Shown here: piece by piece, positions 26,990 to 36,894 of the stretch | How positions within the stretch are numbered: the first letter of the stretch is position 1 | How the letters are laid out: every line of letters begins with the position of its first letter | From: Siderastrea radians | Lineage: Eukaryota; Cnidaria; Anthozoa; Scleractinia; Rhizangiidae | Assembly (NCBI GenBank): GCA_964017195.1 | Contig: OZ024900.1 | Span: forward strand, 26,496,429-26,560,428 | Direction of reading: 5' to 3' | DNA: 64,000 nt | Translations under genes and position numbers: made by a program | The notes under the pieces: model-generated | The model's database searches: none | Seen by the model: the letters and a program-made list of their open reading frames with translations, nothing else | What the model was told of the DNA's origin: nothing

Positions 26990-27561
26990 TCCCATTTTAC
27001 CCTACTGTAAGACGTCTAATCAGAACATTAAGTATGCAAGAAAATCAAGCCGGCTTTAGAGCTAACAAACCGTTTGTATCAACGTAGGATCCTAGATAGA
27101 ATCATTGTGGGGATGGTACGTAAGGAAGCCTCTAACGGGAACGTGGCGTTCGATCCATTCTGCTTCCAGAAATTCGGATTGACCTCCATCAAACAGATTG
27201 TTTTAGGGGAAGACCTAAATGAAACGTTCCAACTCAATCACGATGATAGTCAAGGAGATCTGGCAGGGTACTTTTTCTTTCTGCAAGCCAGTTAAGCGGA
27301 CATAAAGCAAAAATGGTGAGAAGAGAGAGGATTGGGGGCAACACAAGAATGGCACCCTGTTTGTATTTGACAATGTTGCCAAAGGATGCGCTGACAGCCG
27401 TGCGTTGAACCCAAGACAAACAGGAGACTTGCAACTGGTACTAGAATTTGGGACGGCTCACGAAGACAATACAAGCATCATCTTGGGAGAGTTTGCGAAA
27501 TTACTGGAGATCGATTCCGATGGTGCTGTGCTCTACGGCATCTACGAACGCAATTTGATGT
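26990..27561 (+). pseudogene. F54H12.2-like protein, Polinton-type remnant (copy I)
   Basis: Three frames together resemble the family usually annotated 'uncharacterized protein F54H12.2-like', common in invertebrate genomes. First comes YPTVRRLIRTLSMQENQAGF, then in another frame DRIIVGMVRKEASNGNVAFD and FCFQKFGLTS, then in a third GTLFVFDNVAKG, GDLQLVLEF and FAKLLEIDSDG. These follow the family order: a YP.RR segment, a RI.VGLV..AFNG..PF.FQ segment, then GNL...F..........AEF.NLIEID. There are at least two frameshifts and the N-terminal half is missing. The adjacent adenain-like protease supports a Polinton/adintovirus-like origin. The family's molecular role is not established to my knowledge; a capsid-type role would be a guess. 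Confidence 0.65.
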
Positions 27562-27986
27562 AAAACAAGTGGTCCCGAACAATGTGCAATTGGAATATTT
27601 GGCTATGGAAGTTCCCATGTTGAAACCTTACTTCTATGGAGTGGTGGCCTGTGATCGTTTACCCAAGAAACCTGCCTAGGTATTGCTGCTGTTAAATTGT
27701 TAACACAGACCCACATGACAAATCAGGAAAACACTGGTTAGGTATTTGGACAAAATACAATGTCTGTAAACTAATGGTCAGTTTTACTGTATCTCTGGAA
27801 TGCTACCAAGCTTAACCATTGAACGAATGAATCGTGAAGCAGTGGAAGTACGTGATGACGAACACGAGGTCTCTCCAAGCTGTGAACAGCAGGAGTTGTG
27901 GTCATTACGTTCTGATGTATTTCAACGCGAGAGCAAAAGGACAAACTTTTCAACAGTTTTTCAACTTTGCAAACGTTCATAATTAG
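27553..27986 (+). pseudogene. Adenain-like cysteine protease, Polinton-type remnant (copy I)
   Basis: Overlaps the end of the F54H12.2-like remnant. Reading through frame breaks, it shows the family's landmarks in order: an N-terminal KPYFYGVVACDRLPKKP segment (F.GV...D.LP); IVNTDPHDKSGKHW with the catalytic-type His followed by Trp; LQAVNSRSCGHYVLMYF with the glutamine and nucleophile-type cysteine; then R..G.....F and a stop at 27984-27986. In adenoviruses and Polintons this enzyme matures virion proteins. Here stops (a TAG at 27677, another near 27696) and frameshifts make it inactive. Copies I and II share the TAG; copy III has GAG at that place. Confidence 0.65.
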
Positions 27987-28077
27987 GACAATTGTCAAAA
28001 GATTGATTTGTATAAAGTAGCTTGGAGCAAAGTGTGTGAGACTCCTTTAGACTAACGCTGTTGTTTAAGGTGGAGCA

Positions 28078-28195
28078 GACATGGCGCAGAGGTGAGAGCA
28101 CTTTCGATTCGATTCCGGTTCGATTCCCGGACTTGGCGCGATATGTGGGTTGAGTTTGTTGTTCAAAAACCAAGTAACAACCAACATTTCTAAAC
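28078..28195 (+). mobile_element. tRNA-derived SINE (copy I)
   Basis: RNA polymerase III promoter boxes are visible: box A TGGCGCAGAGGTGAGAGCAC (28082-28101) and box B GGTTCGATTCC (28117-28127), 15 bases apart. They are followed by a non-tRNA body starting GATATGTGGGTTGAGTTTG. The A-B interval is shortened compared with copy II (23 bases), which keeps TCTCCCACCAATGTGTCCCG. It is a SINE head and not a tRNA gene because the acceptor arms do not pair and the body continues. The 3' end is approximate. Confidence 0.75.
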
Positions 28196-28299
28196 ATGGC
28201 CTGCCTCGCCTGTTTTCTCTCTGTGTAAACTAAATCTAGAGACAAGATTGGATCAAAGATGGCGCATCGAAGATGGCCACCACTTGAAAACTATGACAT

Positions 28300-28481
28300 A
28301 ATTCCCACGTCAAGTGACGTCATGAAGTCGTTCTGCAGACCCCAAAGGAAACATTGTAAGACGTACCCTTTAACCTCACGTCTTGTTGTCATAGCCTTCA
28401 TACTCTCGGAGTTAAGAATGGGGCAAACTTTGTGCCCCGCCCGAGGCCTTATTTACTATTCGATTGGCGGCTGTAGCCATG
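28300..28481 (+). promoter_or_regulatory. Promoter-like segment with CRE, inverted repeat and CCAAT motifs (copy I)
   Basis: A full cAMP-response-element palindrome TGACGTCA lies at 28315-28322, preceded by ACGTCA to form an inverted pair. Near 28419-28437 is the inverted repeat GGGGCA-AACTTTG-TGCCCC. A reverse CCAAT motif ATTGG lies at 28463-28467. An ATG in good context (GCCATGG, 28479) opens only a 15-codon frame. All these motifs are kept in copy II. It could be a captured promoter with 5' exon or an LTR-type regulatory piece. There is no transcript evidence. Confidence 0.35.
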
Positions 28482-28740
28482 GCAACTCAGAAAACATGTC
28501 TGAAAGCTAAATTTAACATATCTTGATAAGTCTGGTACAAATGAGTTTGATATTTACAGAGATATAAATTATTTTATAGTTCTTATAGATTTAGGAGTTC
28601 AATTTCTCCTAGCCTACCTCCGTTCCACAAAGTTGTATTTCTCGCTTAGGTACAGGTTACATAAAAAGTAACAAGTAGACGTTCCAAATATAGGCAATAA
28701 GCTTTAATTTGATACTAAATTGACTTTTTGCGCGTTTCAG

Positions 28741-28915
28741 GATTTGGTTCATCAACTAAATGGTCCTGGTCCCTGCCAAAGCCAAGGTGGACCAACATCC
28801 CAAATGAAATTCTTTCAGAAATGGAAAAAAATTCAAAAGAACAAAGCCTGCTGCTACACCATGAAGCTGTGCCTGTTGGTACCTGCATATATAAATGTAG
28901 TGTCTCGTTTTGTTT
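28741..28915 (+). other. Possible captured exon of unknown gene (copy I)
   Basis: A pyrimidine-rich tract ending TTTGCGCGTTTCAG (acceptor-like) precedes a frame open from 28728 to 29081, beginning GFGSSTKWSWSLPKPRWTN. The same acceptor and frame are present in copy II (46800 on) with mostly conservative changes and one length change. I do not recognise the protein. It may be an exon of a host gene carried in the block, or chance; two copies only are too few to test for selection. Confidence 0.25.
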
Positions 28916-29084
28916 AAGTACCGCCGCCCCCCCCTCCCATCTCCTTAATTACCAGATCGTGGTGGTGGGTGCTGATAGAGCTTATCTTGCAGAAGTCTTA
29001 ATTCCTGTTAGGAAACTCGGCGAAATACAGCTTTCCTCAACACAATGTTTAATGACCATTAGACATCAATACACAACTTAGATG

Positions 29085-29399
29085 TCCGAGCGGGCGTACA
29101 ACACTTTGATTCACAAGCTACGAAGGACGCAAACAAGGGCACGTGACTTACAAAGCTAACTTACTAGGGTAGGGTAGGGTTAATTGTAGTCACAAGTCGA
29201 GTCTCTCACGTTGTTAACTACTCTTCCAGATCGTGTGCGAAGGGCTGTAACATCCTCCTTACCTTGTCCTCCGTCGCGGAAGACAACAATGAGTCTACTT
29301 TCAGGAACAGGAAAGCTCTGAGCGGGAACAACAACCGACTGCAACTTCTCCCCACCATGTACAGGAACGTCGTCTTCATGACTGGCTTGTGGGGTGGCT
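29085..29399. other. Probable BEL/Pao LTR-edge sequence, degenerate
   Basis: Contains CACGTGACTTACAAAGCTAA and GTCACAAGTCGAGTCTCTCA (29140-29205), which recur at 55228-55295 on the far side of the recombinase element in copy II, and partly at 37590-37620 in copy I. A short run GGGTAGGGTAGGGTTAA is present. The position beside minus-strand BEL coding remnants suggests LTR or leader material of that element. Boundaries cannot be set. Confidence 0.35.
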
Positions 29400-29772
29400 G
29401 ATTCTATTTCTAGCGAGCGTTCCGTGGTGAATCTTTACTTAATCCCCTTTGCTGATAACTCTGACTTGATTCGATCTTGATCCAAAGTGTCCCACAGCGA
29501 CTGGCTCTGTGACTTTGGCTGGTCATACAACCTCTTATTTTCTCTACTTGCGGCTTTGAAGGTTTTTGCATTTTCTGACCACACTGTATGGCAAACACCG
29601 CTGCGATTTGTTATGCGACTGAAGGCTTGCAGAAATTCATCTGTCGTTTGGCCATTTGTAAGCTCCAAGTGACCCATACGCGACGACGCATTTGTGGACA
29701 CACGTACGTACGCTTTCGTGACACTTGACTCTCCTTTACGTATAAGGGTCCTACAAAGTCAGTACCAATGTA
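29400..29772 (-). pseudogene. BEL/Pao integrase core fragment (left of recombinase element, copy I)
   Basis: The minus-strand frame 29435-29701 reads RMGHLELTNGQTTDEFLQAF then VCHTVWSENAKTFKAA, matching the BEL/Pao integrase core: HLEL, T...FL.A, and a second catalytic region S/DxxKTF. The expected aspartate of SDN is glutamate here (SEN). Just upstream on the minus strand, near 29740-29770, the GTDF.GPLYVK start of the core is recognisable. The third catalytic region is absent. It ends abruptly beside the left end of the recombinase element. Confidence 0.75.
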
Positions 29773-29822
29773 TACAAATAGTAAATTAGCTATATTTGCG
29801 GTTGAGTTCCCCCTCTCCTAAC

Positions 29823-32369
29823 ACAACTTCGAAAAATTATAAAAATTTAGAATAAGTCCAATGTCTTTGTCCTTTGGTGTTAACCTTTATTTAGACCTGT
29901 TTTTTATTTTGTTAAAGTTTCAGTTTCATTGGTCAATGTTTCTACCTTTTACGCTGGTTTGAAGTCAAAAAAAGGGAGGGGACTCAACAAAATGGGGGAA
30001 TCGTTGAAAATCTTTGCCTAAGTGGCTCAAAATCTGGTTATGGAGGGTTAACTCTATTCCCCCTTAAGCGGTAGAAAGCCATTTCTTAACCCTCGCATTT
30101 AAAAAAGTGAACATTTTGGTTCTGAAAAAATCCAGTAAAGGCATATGCCTAACATCTGAGTATGAGTTTTGGAGATCAGTTTTCTCTTACTCGAAAATGT
30201 GACTGGTTTGAAAAAATTCCAAAATGACTAAATCTAAGGGTTAAGGTCTGACATTTGGCCCACTTATTTCTTTTGTGACAAAATTGACTTGTTGTAGTTT
30301 TCACGTCATTTGATTGACAGGTTACTTTATTTTGAATTTTTTCTGGCGTGAAGACCCCATTTTAGGCAAAGAGGGGAACTCGACCTCACACCTTTTTGCT
30401 TTTAAAAAATTCGGATCTTAACAAAAACATCAGTATTTACTATCGTTTTAAAGATCTTACTAAGCGAAAGACGTTGGTGTAATTTTCTTTTATCAAACTT
30501 GTTTCTTCGTTAAGATATGGCCCTTCAAAGTCTCAAAAAGGAGGGCACGTCGACCATGTTTTACAAAAATGGCCCATGTCAATCTGATTTTTTTCTGAGC
30601 TCAAATAAATTCCTTAGATGAATTGAACACAGCGCTATTTAGGGCAAGACTTATTCTAGCCGCCAAAATAATATGACGGTTTTAAAGTTAAACAGTGATA
30701 AGTTATACAATGCCATTTACGGCCAATTAAAAAAATTGTACTATTTGCAACACTTTTCTTAGAAAGTTTAACCTTTGACCTCGACCTCTAATATTAACAC
30801 TAGTCACTACTGAGGCCATGGTTGGTTGCAGAATCTTCTACTGTATAAAATTAGTGAGTTTAGCTTCTTAACCCTTAGAGTTGAGATTTTGAGAATTTTT
30901 CGAAATTAGTACAACTGTGTTTTGCTGCAAAATATGAATACCTCATATTTCTTATAATATCTTGTATTTATTTAAATATTTTCCTTTAACCTCTCGTACA
31001 CTTCTTCACTTATTATTGCTCTAGAAGATGAAGGAAACCGTTCTGCAATAGCTTTGTTCATTGATGAGTTATGGTCGACCAAAGTTTGCCCTTCAGCTAA
31101 CACAACGAATTCTTGAAAAAAACAGGCTGTTAGCATAAACTGTTTGTCACTTGTCAATCACTGATGCAAATGTCAATTTTTTTATGCTATAGTACTATAG
31201 TAGTCCTAAATCATAGTCAAAGGTCAAGGCAACATATTGAAATTACAAAAAGATACAAATTTTTAAAAACTGTAAAATTTTTTGGCCTAGGGAAAGAACT
31301 TGAAAAACAACTTTAACTAGGAATCTCTCATTAATAAAAATAAATTAATAACAGTAATAATAATAATATTAATCAGATTAGACACTATTAACATACCTAA
31401 CAGTCTACCAAGAAAGAACAGCAGATCTTAAAACTAGTCCTCCAAAAATAAATGTATGTACCCCTTACCCTATTATAGCCTTAGTGGCAAAATTGCACGA
31501 CAAATTGACCTGTTCGTAGCTCATTAAATTTTAAAGTTAATTAAAAATCCTTTAAGCACAGAAAAGAGAAATAAAAGTATAGTTTTCCACCAAATTTGAA
31601 AAAAAAAGCTTTTAATCTGTCATAGTTATAAACAAAACACTGTTACAGTACTTATAAAGACACTCCAGTACACAGACATAAGGTTGGCATTCAAGACAAG
31701 CATTGGAGTGCATTCAAGACAAGCATACACGTTTTTTGTGCTCCATATTTTTAATTTATTTACACCGTTTAAAGACCATGCAAGGGTAAACTAACTACCA
31801 GGAAAATGACATAAGGTCCTCGTGCATCTGTCAATAACATTTTTGTTCCGTGGGAAGTGTTTACTTTTGCGTAGTCAATGGTTACGCTAGCATAGTAGAG
31901 AATTTATGAAGTACATAACCATTGAGTGGTTTTTAAGCGGTTTTTACAACACTTGAAGGCTTTCAGTGGCCAAACCCAGATACATAGCCTTGCAAGGAAG
32001 CCTTTGATTCAAGTTTCGTGAAAATTGCTCAATCTATTAACGAGTTACTGAGGTATGAATAGCTAATAAGGTCAAAATTTCAACCGTTTGTAGCTGCGCA
32101 AATTCGTGCTCTGGGTTGGGCCTGTTGTGATCAAAGTCACGTGGAAAGTTGAGACAGAGCTTTAAACCTTGCAAAGTTATTAACTGTTGAAGTTTTTCCA
32201 ATATGGCGGAAGTAAATGTGCACTTAGCATGAAAACAATGCTTAACTTTAACTGCTAACAACTTTAAGGGGATTTTACCATTTGACCTCCTGTTTACAAG
32301 GCCTATTCTACGGCAAAGTTATTCCGGGTTTACTTTTGCCTTAGAAACATTCGTACGTATTCACTAATC
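29823..32369. other. Non-coding 5' region of the recombinase element (copy I)
   Basis: AT-rich, no long frame. Dispersed copies of a G-rich motif occur: GGGAGGGGACTCAAC near 29977, GAGGGGAACTCGAC near 30370, GGAGGGCACGTCGAC near 30541. TAAGGGTTAA-type phrases recur near 30090, 30236 and 30870. A short minus-strand frame (30972-31157) is partly kept in copy II but with breaks. Near 31350 is an ATAATAATAATA microsatellite. About 150 bases before the gene, near 32205, is ATGGCGGAAGT, resembling overlapping YY1- and ETS-type sites, with an E-box CACGTG near 32141; this is the likeliest promoter area. Confidence 0.5.
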
Positions 32370-35011
32370 ATGGAAAACCGTCTAACAACCCTTATTGATC
32401 TGTTAACACGAGCTGTCAAATGCAATCAGAATGCCCAAGAGCTACTTCACCTTAAGGAGGGCTTCCCCTTCAATGCGCCAGAAGTGTTTAATCCCGCAGC
32501 GAAAGGTGCAAAGAGTAGGATGAAAGACGACTTGTCAGAATTTGTCTACTTTAAAGCAGCGGCCGAGAAACTCAAACTTCAATTCACAGCGAAGATGGCA
32601 CGGACGGCACTTAAGTATTTTATGTATGCCTACAATTGCCTCTCGGACAAAACGCCAACAGTCCATCCTGTTCTAAATAGACAGGATGTTGCAGAGGATA
32701 CACTGACTCTGGTCAAGGACATTTGTTTAACGACAGACATGCTACTTAAGGTGGAACAAATGGAAGCCTCCCGAAGAGAAGAAGAAGGTGACACCTTGGA
32801 GGAGGATGGAGAAGGAGAGGAGGGTGAAGATGCGCAAGAAGAACAGGATGAGGAAGAGGAAAGTGAAGAGGAAGGAGAGAAGAATGAAGAAGAGAAAGAT
32901 GAAGAGGAAGGTGAAGGAGAGAAAGACGAGGATGAGGATGAGAAAGGTCAAGCAGGTGTGGAGGAAGACGAAGAGGATGACAATAATGGAGACAATCAAA
33001 AGAGAAATCCGTGGAGTCACCACATTGACAGCAAATGCATGGTCCCAAGCGGTTGCTGTGGCTATGTAGGGCCAAATCTGAAGCGCCATCTACAAAACGT
33101 ACATTACCGAAAAGGTCACATCATCGAGCAAGATGTCCACAAATATTTTGCCCTGGGTTTGGACCCAAAAAAGACAAGAGGGCCCAAACGTACTACAAGA
33201 GGAGGAAAGACCATCAAGGGGAGATGGAAGCGTTGGTGCTCAGAGAAAGCTTGCAACTACTTGGGCTGCTACCTTTCCGAGCACCTGCAAAACAAACATC
33301 GTATGAAGCCAGGAAGTGCTGTTTACAAGCTCAGCCTCAAAGTAGCAAGGCGATACCAGGAACTGGAAGAAGAGCTCCGTAGCATAGAACCTAATGTGTC
33401 ACAACCATCCATGCCATCCCCAGATTGAACAACAACTAAGGATAAGAAAGTCTCGCCATTATCAGTACCATCTCATCTACCATTACCTGAGCTACCAATT
33501 GTGGAAGAAGTGGAAGAAGTCACCATGCAGTCGGCAAGTGACGAGGAAGCTATCGATGGGTTGGACATTGTACCACCAAGCCCAGCGGCGAAGAGTAAAC
33601 CTCCTAGTGACAATGTCAGCGATGATGATGACGACACCGTACATTGCATGCAAGAGGATTTCTTCAAAGATCCTAACTCGAGGACAGACCGCCACAGGTG
33701 GCTGATTGGCTTTTACAAGTACTTGTTCACTCCAGCTGCTGGCTTCAACAAAGAAAGAAAACGTCTTCAGCATACCAGCCAGGTCAGGACCATCCTGGAG
33801 GAGATCGAACCAAAAGGAGACGATATTACCATTATCGCAGATGAAGAAGGTAACAAGGTTTGGCTAGATTGGGTAGTGTCCAACTTGACCAAGAAGGCAG
33901 GTGGTACGCTCAAGTCCTACCTGGGCAGTTTGCAAAAGTTCCTAGAATATGTTACCAAGAAAGGCACTAGATCGCACCTGCCAAAACTTGATCCAGTGAC
34001 CAAAGACGCTCTGTCAGACCTGTGCAAGGATCTGAAGGGATGGAGAAGGACCGTCACTAAAGAAACATCGAAAGACAGGTGGGAAAAATATCTCGAGGAA
34101 TGCGACAACATACTAACTAATGCAGACGTGGAAGCCATAATGAACTCCGAACCAGCTTTGAAAGGACGACAGGCGTTCACGTCTGCAGAAGCTGATAAAG
34201 AACTTACAGTTGCAGAATACTGTGCTGCCCGAGACCTTCTCATAATGCTGTGTCTGTTCGTCCAGACACCATGATCAGCGCGACAGACTTCCGTAAATGG
34301 ATAGTCACCATCATGTACAAGAAAAAGCAAAAGAGGAAAAAGATTGATGAAGAACCACTCCGTCGCCTCATGTGCCACTCTGATTATACTGCCAAAAAGT
34401 GGTACCTACGAGATAGCCTCACGGACCAAGCCGCTGAGGCTGCAGAACAAATCAAGAATTTCACCAAACCTTCACCTAAGAAAAGAGCTCCAGAGTGTGA
34501 CGAGCAGGAAGATCAAGCAGAGTGTTCACCATCAAAGAGGCCTTTGTCTGAAGAAGAGCATCAAGCAGTTAAGGAGGTCTTTCAACCAGAAATTGAAAAA
34601 CATTCACCAATGCGGAAGAAAGTGGTTATGGCTAAAATGAGGGAACACCCAATCCTGATGAAAGCTTTGACGTTGCCAGAGAAGATCAAGAAGGTAACAG
34701 ACAGGGTGCGTTACCTTCAAGAAACGCAACCAACAATTGACCCTTTTAAGCTCCCTGATGAAAGCCCAGGGGAGACGACATCAGGGCATGGATCTCTACA
34801 AAGTGCAAGATTAGACTGGGACGAGGAGGACACGAAACTAATTGACGAAGCTCTCTCTAAATACGAGAAATGCCCACAAAATCCTGAGATCACAAAAATT
34901 TTCAGTTCAACTCCACAACTCCAGCAAATCTTAGAAGATAACAGCTTTGATCGAATCAGAAACAAAGTGAAAAACATCTTTCAAAAGAGAAGACTGAAGA
35001 GAAGGAAGTAA
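32370..35011 (+). pseudogene. Zinc-finger tyrosine recombinase with SANT-like tail (copy I, broken)
   Basis: The ATG at 32370 has a good context (ATCATGG). Residues 1-130 are an unrecognised helical N-terminus; 136-207 are almost all Glu/Asp/Lys/Gly. Two C2H2-like fingers follow: C223, C229, H240, H245 and C290, C295, H305, H310. After an in-frame TGA at 33426 (serine TCA in copy II) the frame continues; TLKSYLGSLQKFLEYV (about 513-528) matches the SAM-like core-binding domain of phage-integrase-type recombinases. A frameshift near 34250 precedes the catalytic domain: Arg of RPDTM, Arg of ATDFRKW, His of MCHSD and Tyr of KKWYLRD. The two arginines are only 11 residues apart instead of about 100, so the middle of the domain is deleted. 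The C-terminus (WDEEDTKLIDEAL...VKNIF) looks like a Myb/SANT-type DNA-binding fold. The family resemblance is strong; the protein is inactive. Confidence 0.72.
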
Positions 35012-35436
35012 GCCTCAAGGCTTTATACATGGATGTTGCATTGGCATTTATGACGGATGGATGCTATGAAGGATGCTGGGTTGACATTTATATATCATAG
35101 AAAAAATTAAGAATAAAAAAAAAACAAAAAAAGGGATTTGGGGGGACCAGGGAACCTCATCAAAAGTCATCCGATGCGAAGCCTGGCAACAATGAGTGAG
35201 AGTGGTAATCTCATGACACCCCATCCAATGTATTGGCAAAATGAACTTGAAACATTGTAAAAGCAATTTCAGTTATTCATCTGGGATAAAACACGAGCTG
35301 GGGTAACCAACCCCTGGGGATTGCCCCCACGAAACAATGAATTGCCCCCTGCTGTGTCTCTTAAACGTGTCTATAAAACGACATTCCTGGTGCCACTCAA
35401 GCCGTTGAAATGTTCGACCACTTAGCTATGAAGCAA
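35012..35436. terminator. 3' UTR and poly(A)-like tail of the recombinase gene (copy I)
   Basis: About 100 bases after the stop comes AATAAA (35112-35117) followed by an A-rich run. This is a plausible polyadenylation site, or a trace of one. Copy II lacks the interval from about 34790 to 35165, so this signal is missing there. Sequence from 35165 on (CATCCGATGCGAAGCC) is shared again by both copies. Confidence 0.4.
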
Positions 35437-35945
35437 CATCTGGCCACAGTGAGTCACGTTGGTCACTTGATGCTACCCTCTGAATGGCTTTTGGTACTGC
35501 TTTGACAGTATCAAGTCTCTGAGTAATACCCTCGCAAAACAGACAGTGAGTGGGGGACCAGGAAACCAATGTCAATGTCAATGTCCAGTGTCAATGTCAA
35601 TGTCCAATGTCAATGTCAATGTCCAATGTCAATGTCATTGTCAATGTCAATGTCAATGTCCAATGTCAATGTCAATGACTATCTCCAATGTCCAACATCT
35701 GGCCACAATGAGTCAAGTTGGTCACTCGATGCTACCCTCTGAATGGCTTTTGGTACTGCTTTGACAGTATCAAGTCTCTGAGTAATACCCTCGCAAAACA
35801 GACAGTGAGTGGGGGACCAGAAAACCAATGTCAATGTCAATGTCAATGTCAATGTCAATGTCCAATGTCAATGCCAATGTCAATGTCAATGTCAATGTCA
35901 ATGTCAATGTCCAATGTCAATGTCAATGACTATCTCCAATGTCAT
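35437..35945 (+). repeat. Duplicated 259-bp segment, each ending in an AATGTC microsatellite (copy I)
   Basis: CATCTGGCCACA...GGGGGACCAG is present at 35437 and again at 35696. Each copy ends in a hexanucleotide run of AATGTC interrupted by CCAATG (about 35568-35687 and 35824-35945). Copy II has one segment only (about 53104-53270) with about five hexamers. The hexamer run yields spurious Cys/Gln- and Asn/Val-rich frames with no coding meaning. Confidence 0.9.
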
Positions 35946-36680
35946 GTCCTGTGTAATATGTCACACATATCCACGTTTGACTTACATCCAAGTGGCGCCT
36001 ATTGACTTTATATGCTAAATTTAAGGTGATGTAACTGTTCGCTGATTAAGTGTCCGGACTTTCGTTTCCCTTTTAATGATGGTATATCACATAGAGCAAC
36101 ATAGGTGTGAATCTCAGAATCAGGTTCTAAAACGTAGAGAAGAAACGTACATTTAAACACAGCCACTTTTTGCGCAAAATTTGGTCTTTTAAAGAAGGAG
36201 TTTGACCAGCCTTTTCGACCATAACTCCACCAACTTAAAAACAATCAGTTTCAAACTTTCGTCACGAAAAAACTACCCTTCTGCTTAAACAAGATTTAGA
36301 AACAACTTGTCTAGAATAAATTTCCTGGTCCTGAAAAGTTTTTCTTCCTCAAACATTTGCAATTAAGCAAAATATGGAGTGGCAAAAATTTAAATTCAAT
36401 AAAATATCTAAACTCAAGGGTTAAAGACGTCAAATTTTCGCCACTCTTAGACGAGATGTAGTTCTTCCCTGAAAAGAAGAAAAAATACTTCTTTTAAAAT
36501 TATGGGATAGATATGCAACAACAAAGTTTACGAAGCAATAGCATCAACAAAATTTAATATTTTGCTACCAAATTTAAAACACAGACCAACCCTTTACCAG
36601 ACATTATCCAGACCTTATTCCCTCAAAACTACACTGATCTAACGCAAAAACAACCCGTTCCCAAACGAAATCACGGAAGG
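35946..36680. other. Non-coding 3' region of the recombinase element (copy I)
   Basis: AT-rich sequence without supported frames, matched by 53271-54005 in copy II. A phrase ACTCAAGGGTTAAAGACGTC near 36411 echoes AGGGTTAAGGTCTGACATTT near 30236 at the left end, so related short motifs occur in both arms of the element. Confidence 0.5.
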
Positions 36681-36862
36681 GGAACTCGACAAGAGGGCGG
36701 CTCGACCTAAAAAAGAGGGGGGCTCAACCACAAAAGAGCGCGGCTCAACCACAAAAGAGGGTGGCTCAACCAGAAAAGAGGGCGGCTCAACCAAGAGAAG
36801 GCGGCTCGACTAAACTAGAGAGGGGGACTCAACCAGAGGGAGGGCGGCTCAACAGAGGGTTC
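36681..36862 (+). repeat. Minisatellite of GGCGGCTCAACC motif at right end of recombinase element (copy I)
   Basis: About nine units of 18-22 bp, consensus near AAAAGAGGGCGGCTCAACCA, with core variants GGGGAACTCGAC, GGGCGGCTCGAC, GAGCGCGGCTCAACC and GGGGGACTCAACC. Copy II has only about four units (54018-54090). The same core occurs singly, inverted, at the left edge (29801-29818). The array position and core conservation suggest protein-binding sites, but that is inference. Confidence 0.8.
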
Positions 36863-36894
36863 TAACCCTAAATGAGGTTGCACTGGGTCTCGGT

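Larger units (their letters stand above)
29800..36865 (+). mobile_element. Candidate tyrosine-recombinase transposon, ~7 kb (copy I)
   Basis: Between the two minus-strand BEL fragments lies about 7 kb with no BEL similarity, containing a single long recombinase-type gene (32370-35011). The left edge GTTGAGTTCCCCCTCTCC (29801-29818) and the right region GAGAGGGGGACTCAAC (36818-36833) are inverted copies of each other, and the right end carries a tandem array of the same motif. Boundaries are inferred from the point where BEL text stops (about 29775) and restarts (about 36895). Cryptons and related elements encode tyrosine recombinases and usually lack long terminal inverted repeats, so the short inverted motif may be a binding site and not a classical TIR. 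Confidence 0.5.

Noticed and set aside
28082..28130. tRNA gene
   Set aside because: Box A and box B are present, but the spacing is wrong in copy I, no acceptor stem pairs, and a non-tRNA body follows. It is a SINE head.
28259..28510. 83-codon frame over the promoter-like region
   Set aside because: No domain, and the equivalent in copy II is interrupted by the BEL insertion and substitutions; motif content suggests non-coding DNA.
29163..29182. Interstitial telomere repeat (GGGTAGGGTAGGGTTAA)
   Set aside because: Only about three imperfect 5-6-base units; too short and not a TTAGGG array.
32742..33089. Long minus-strand frames opposite the acidic tract (Leu/Phe/Ser-rich, membrane-like)
   Set aside because: They are the antisense reading of GAA/GAG/GAT codon runs of the recombinase gene; the same artefact appears at 50829-51176.
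35546..36018. Cys/Gln- and Asn/Val-repeat proteins
   Set aside because: They are direct translations of the AATGTC microsatellite in several frames, with no start context or conservation in copy II.
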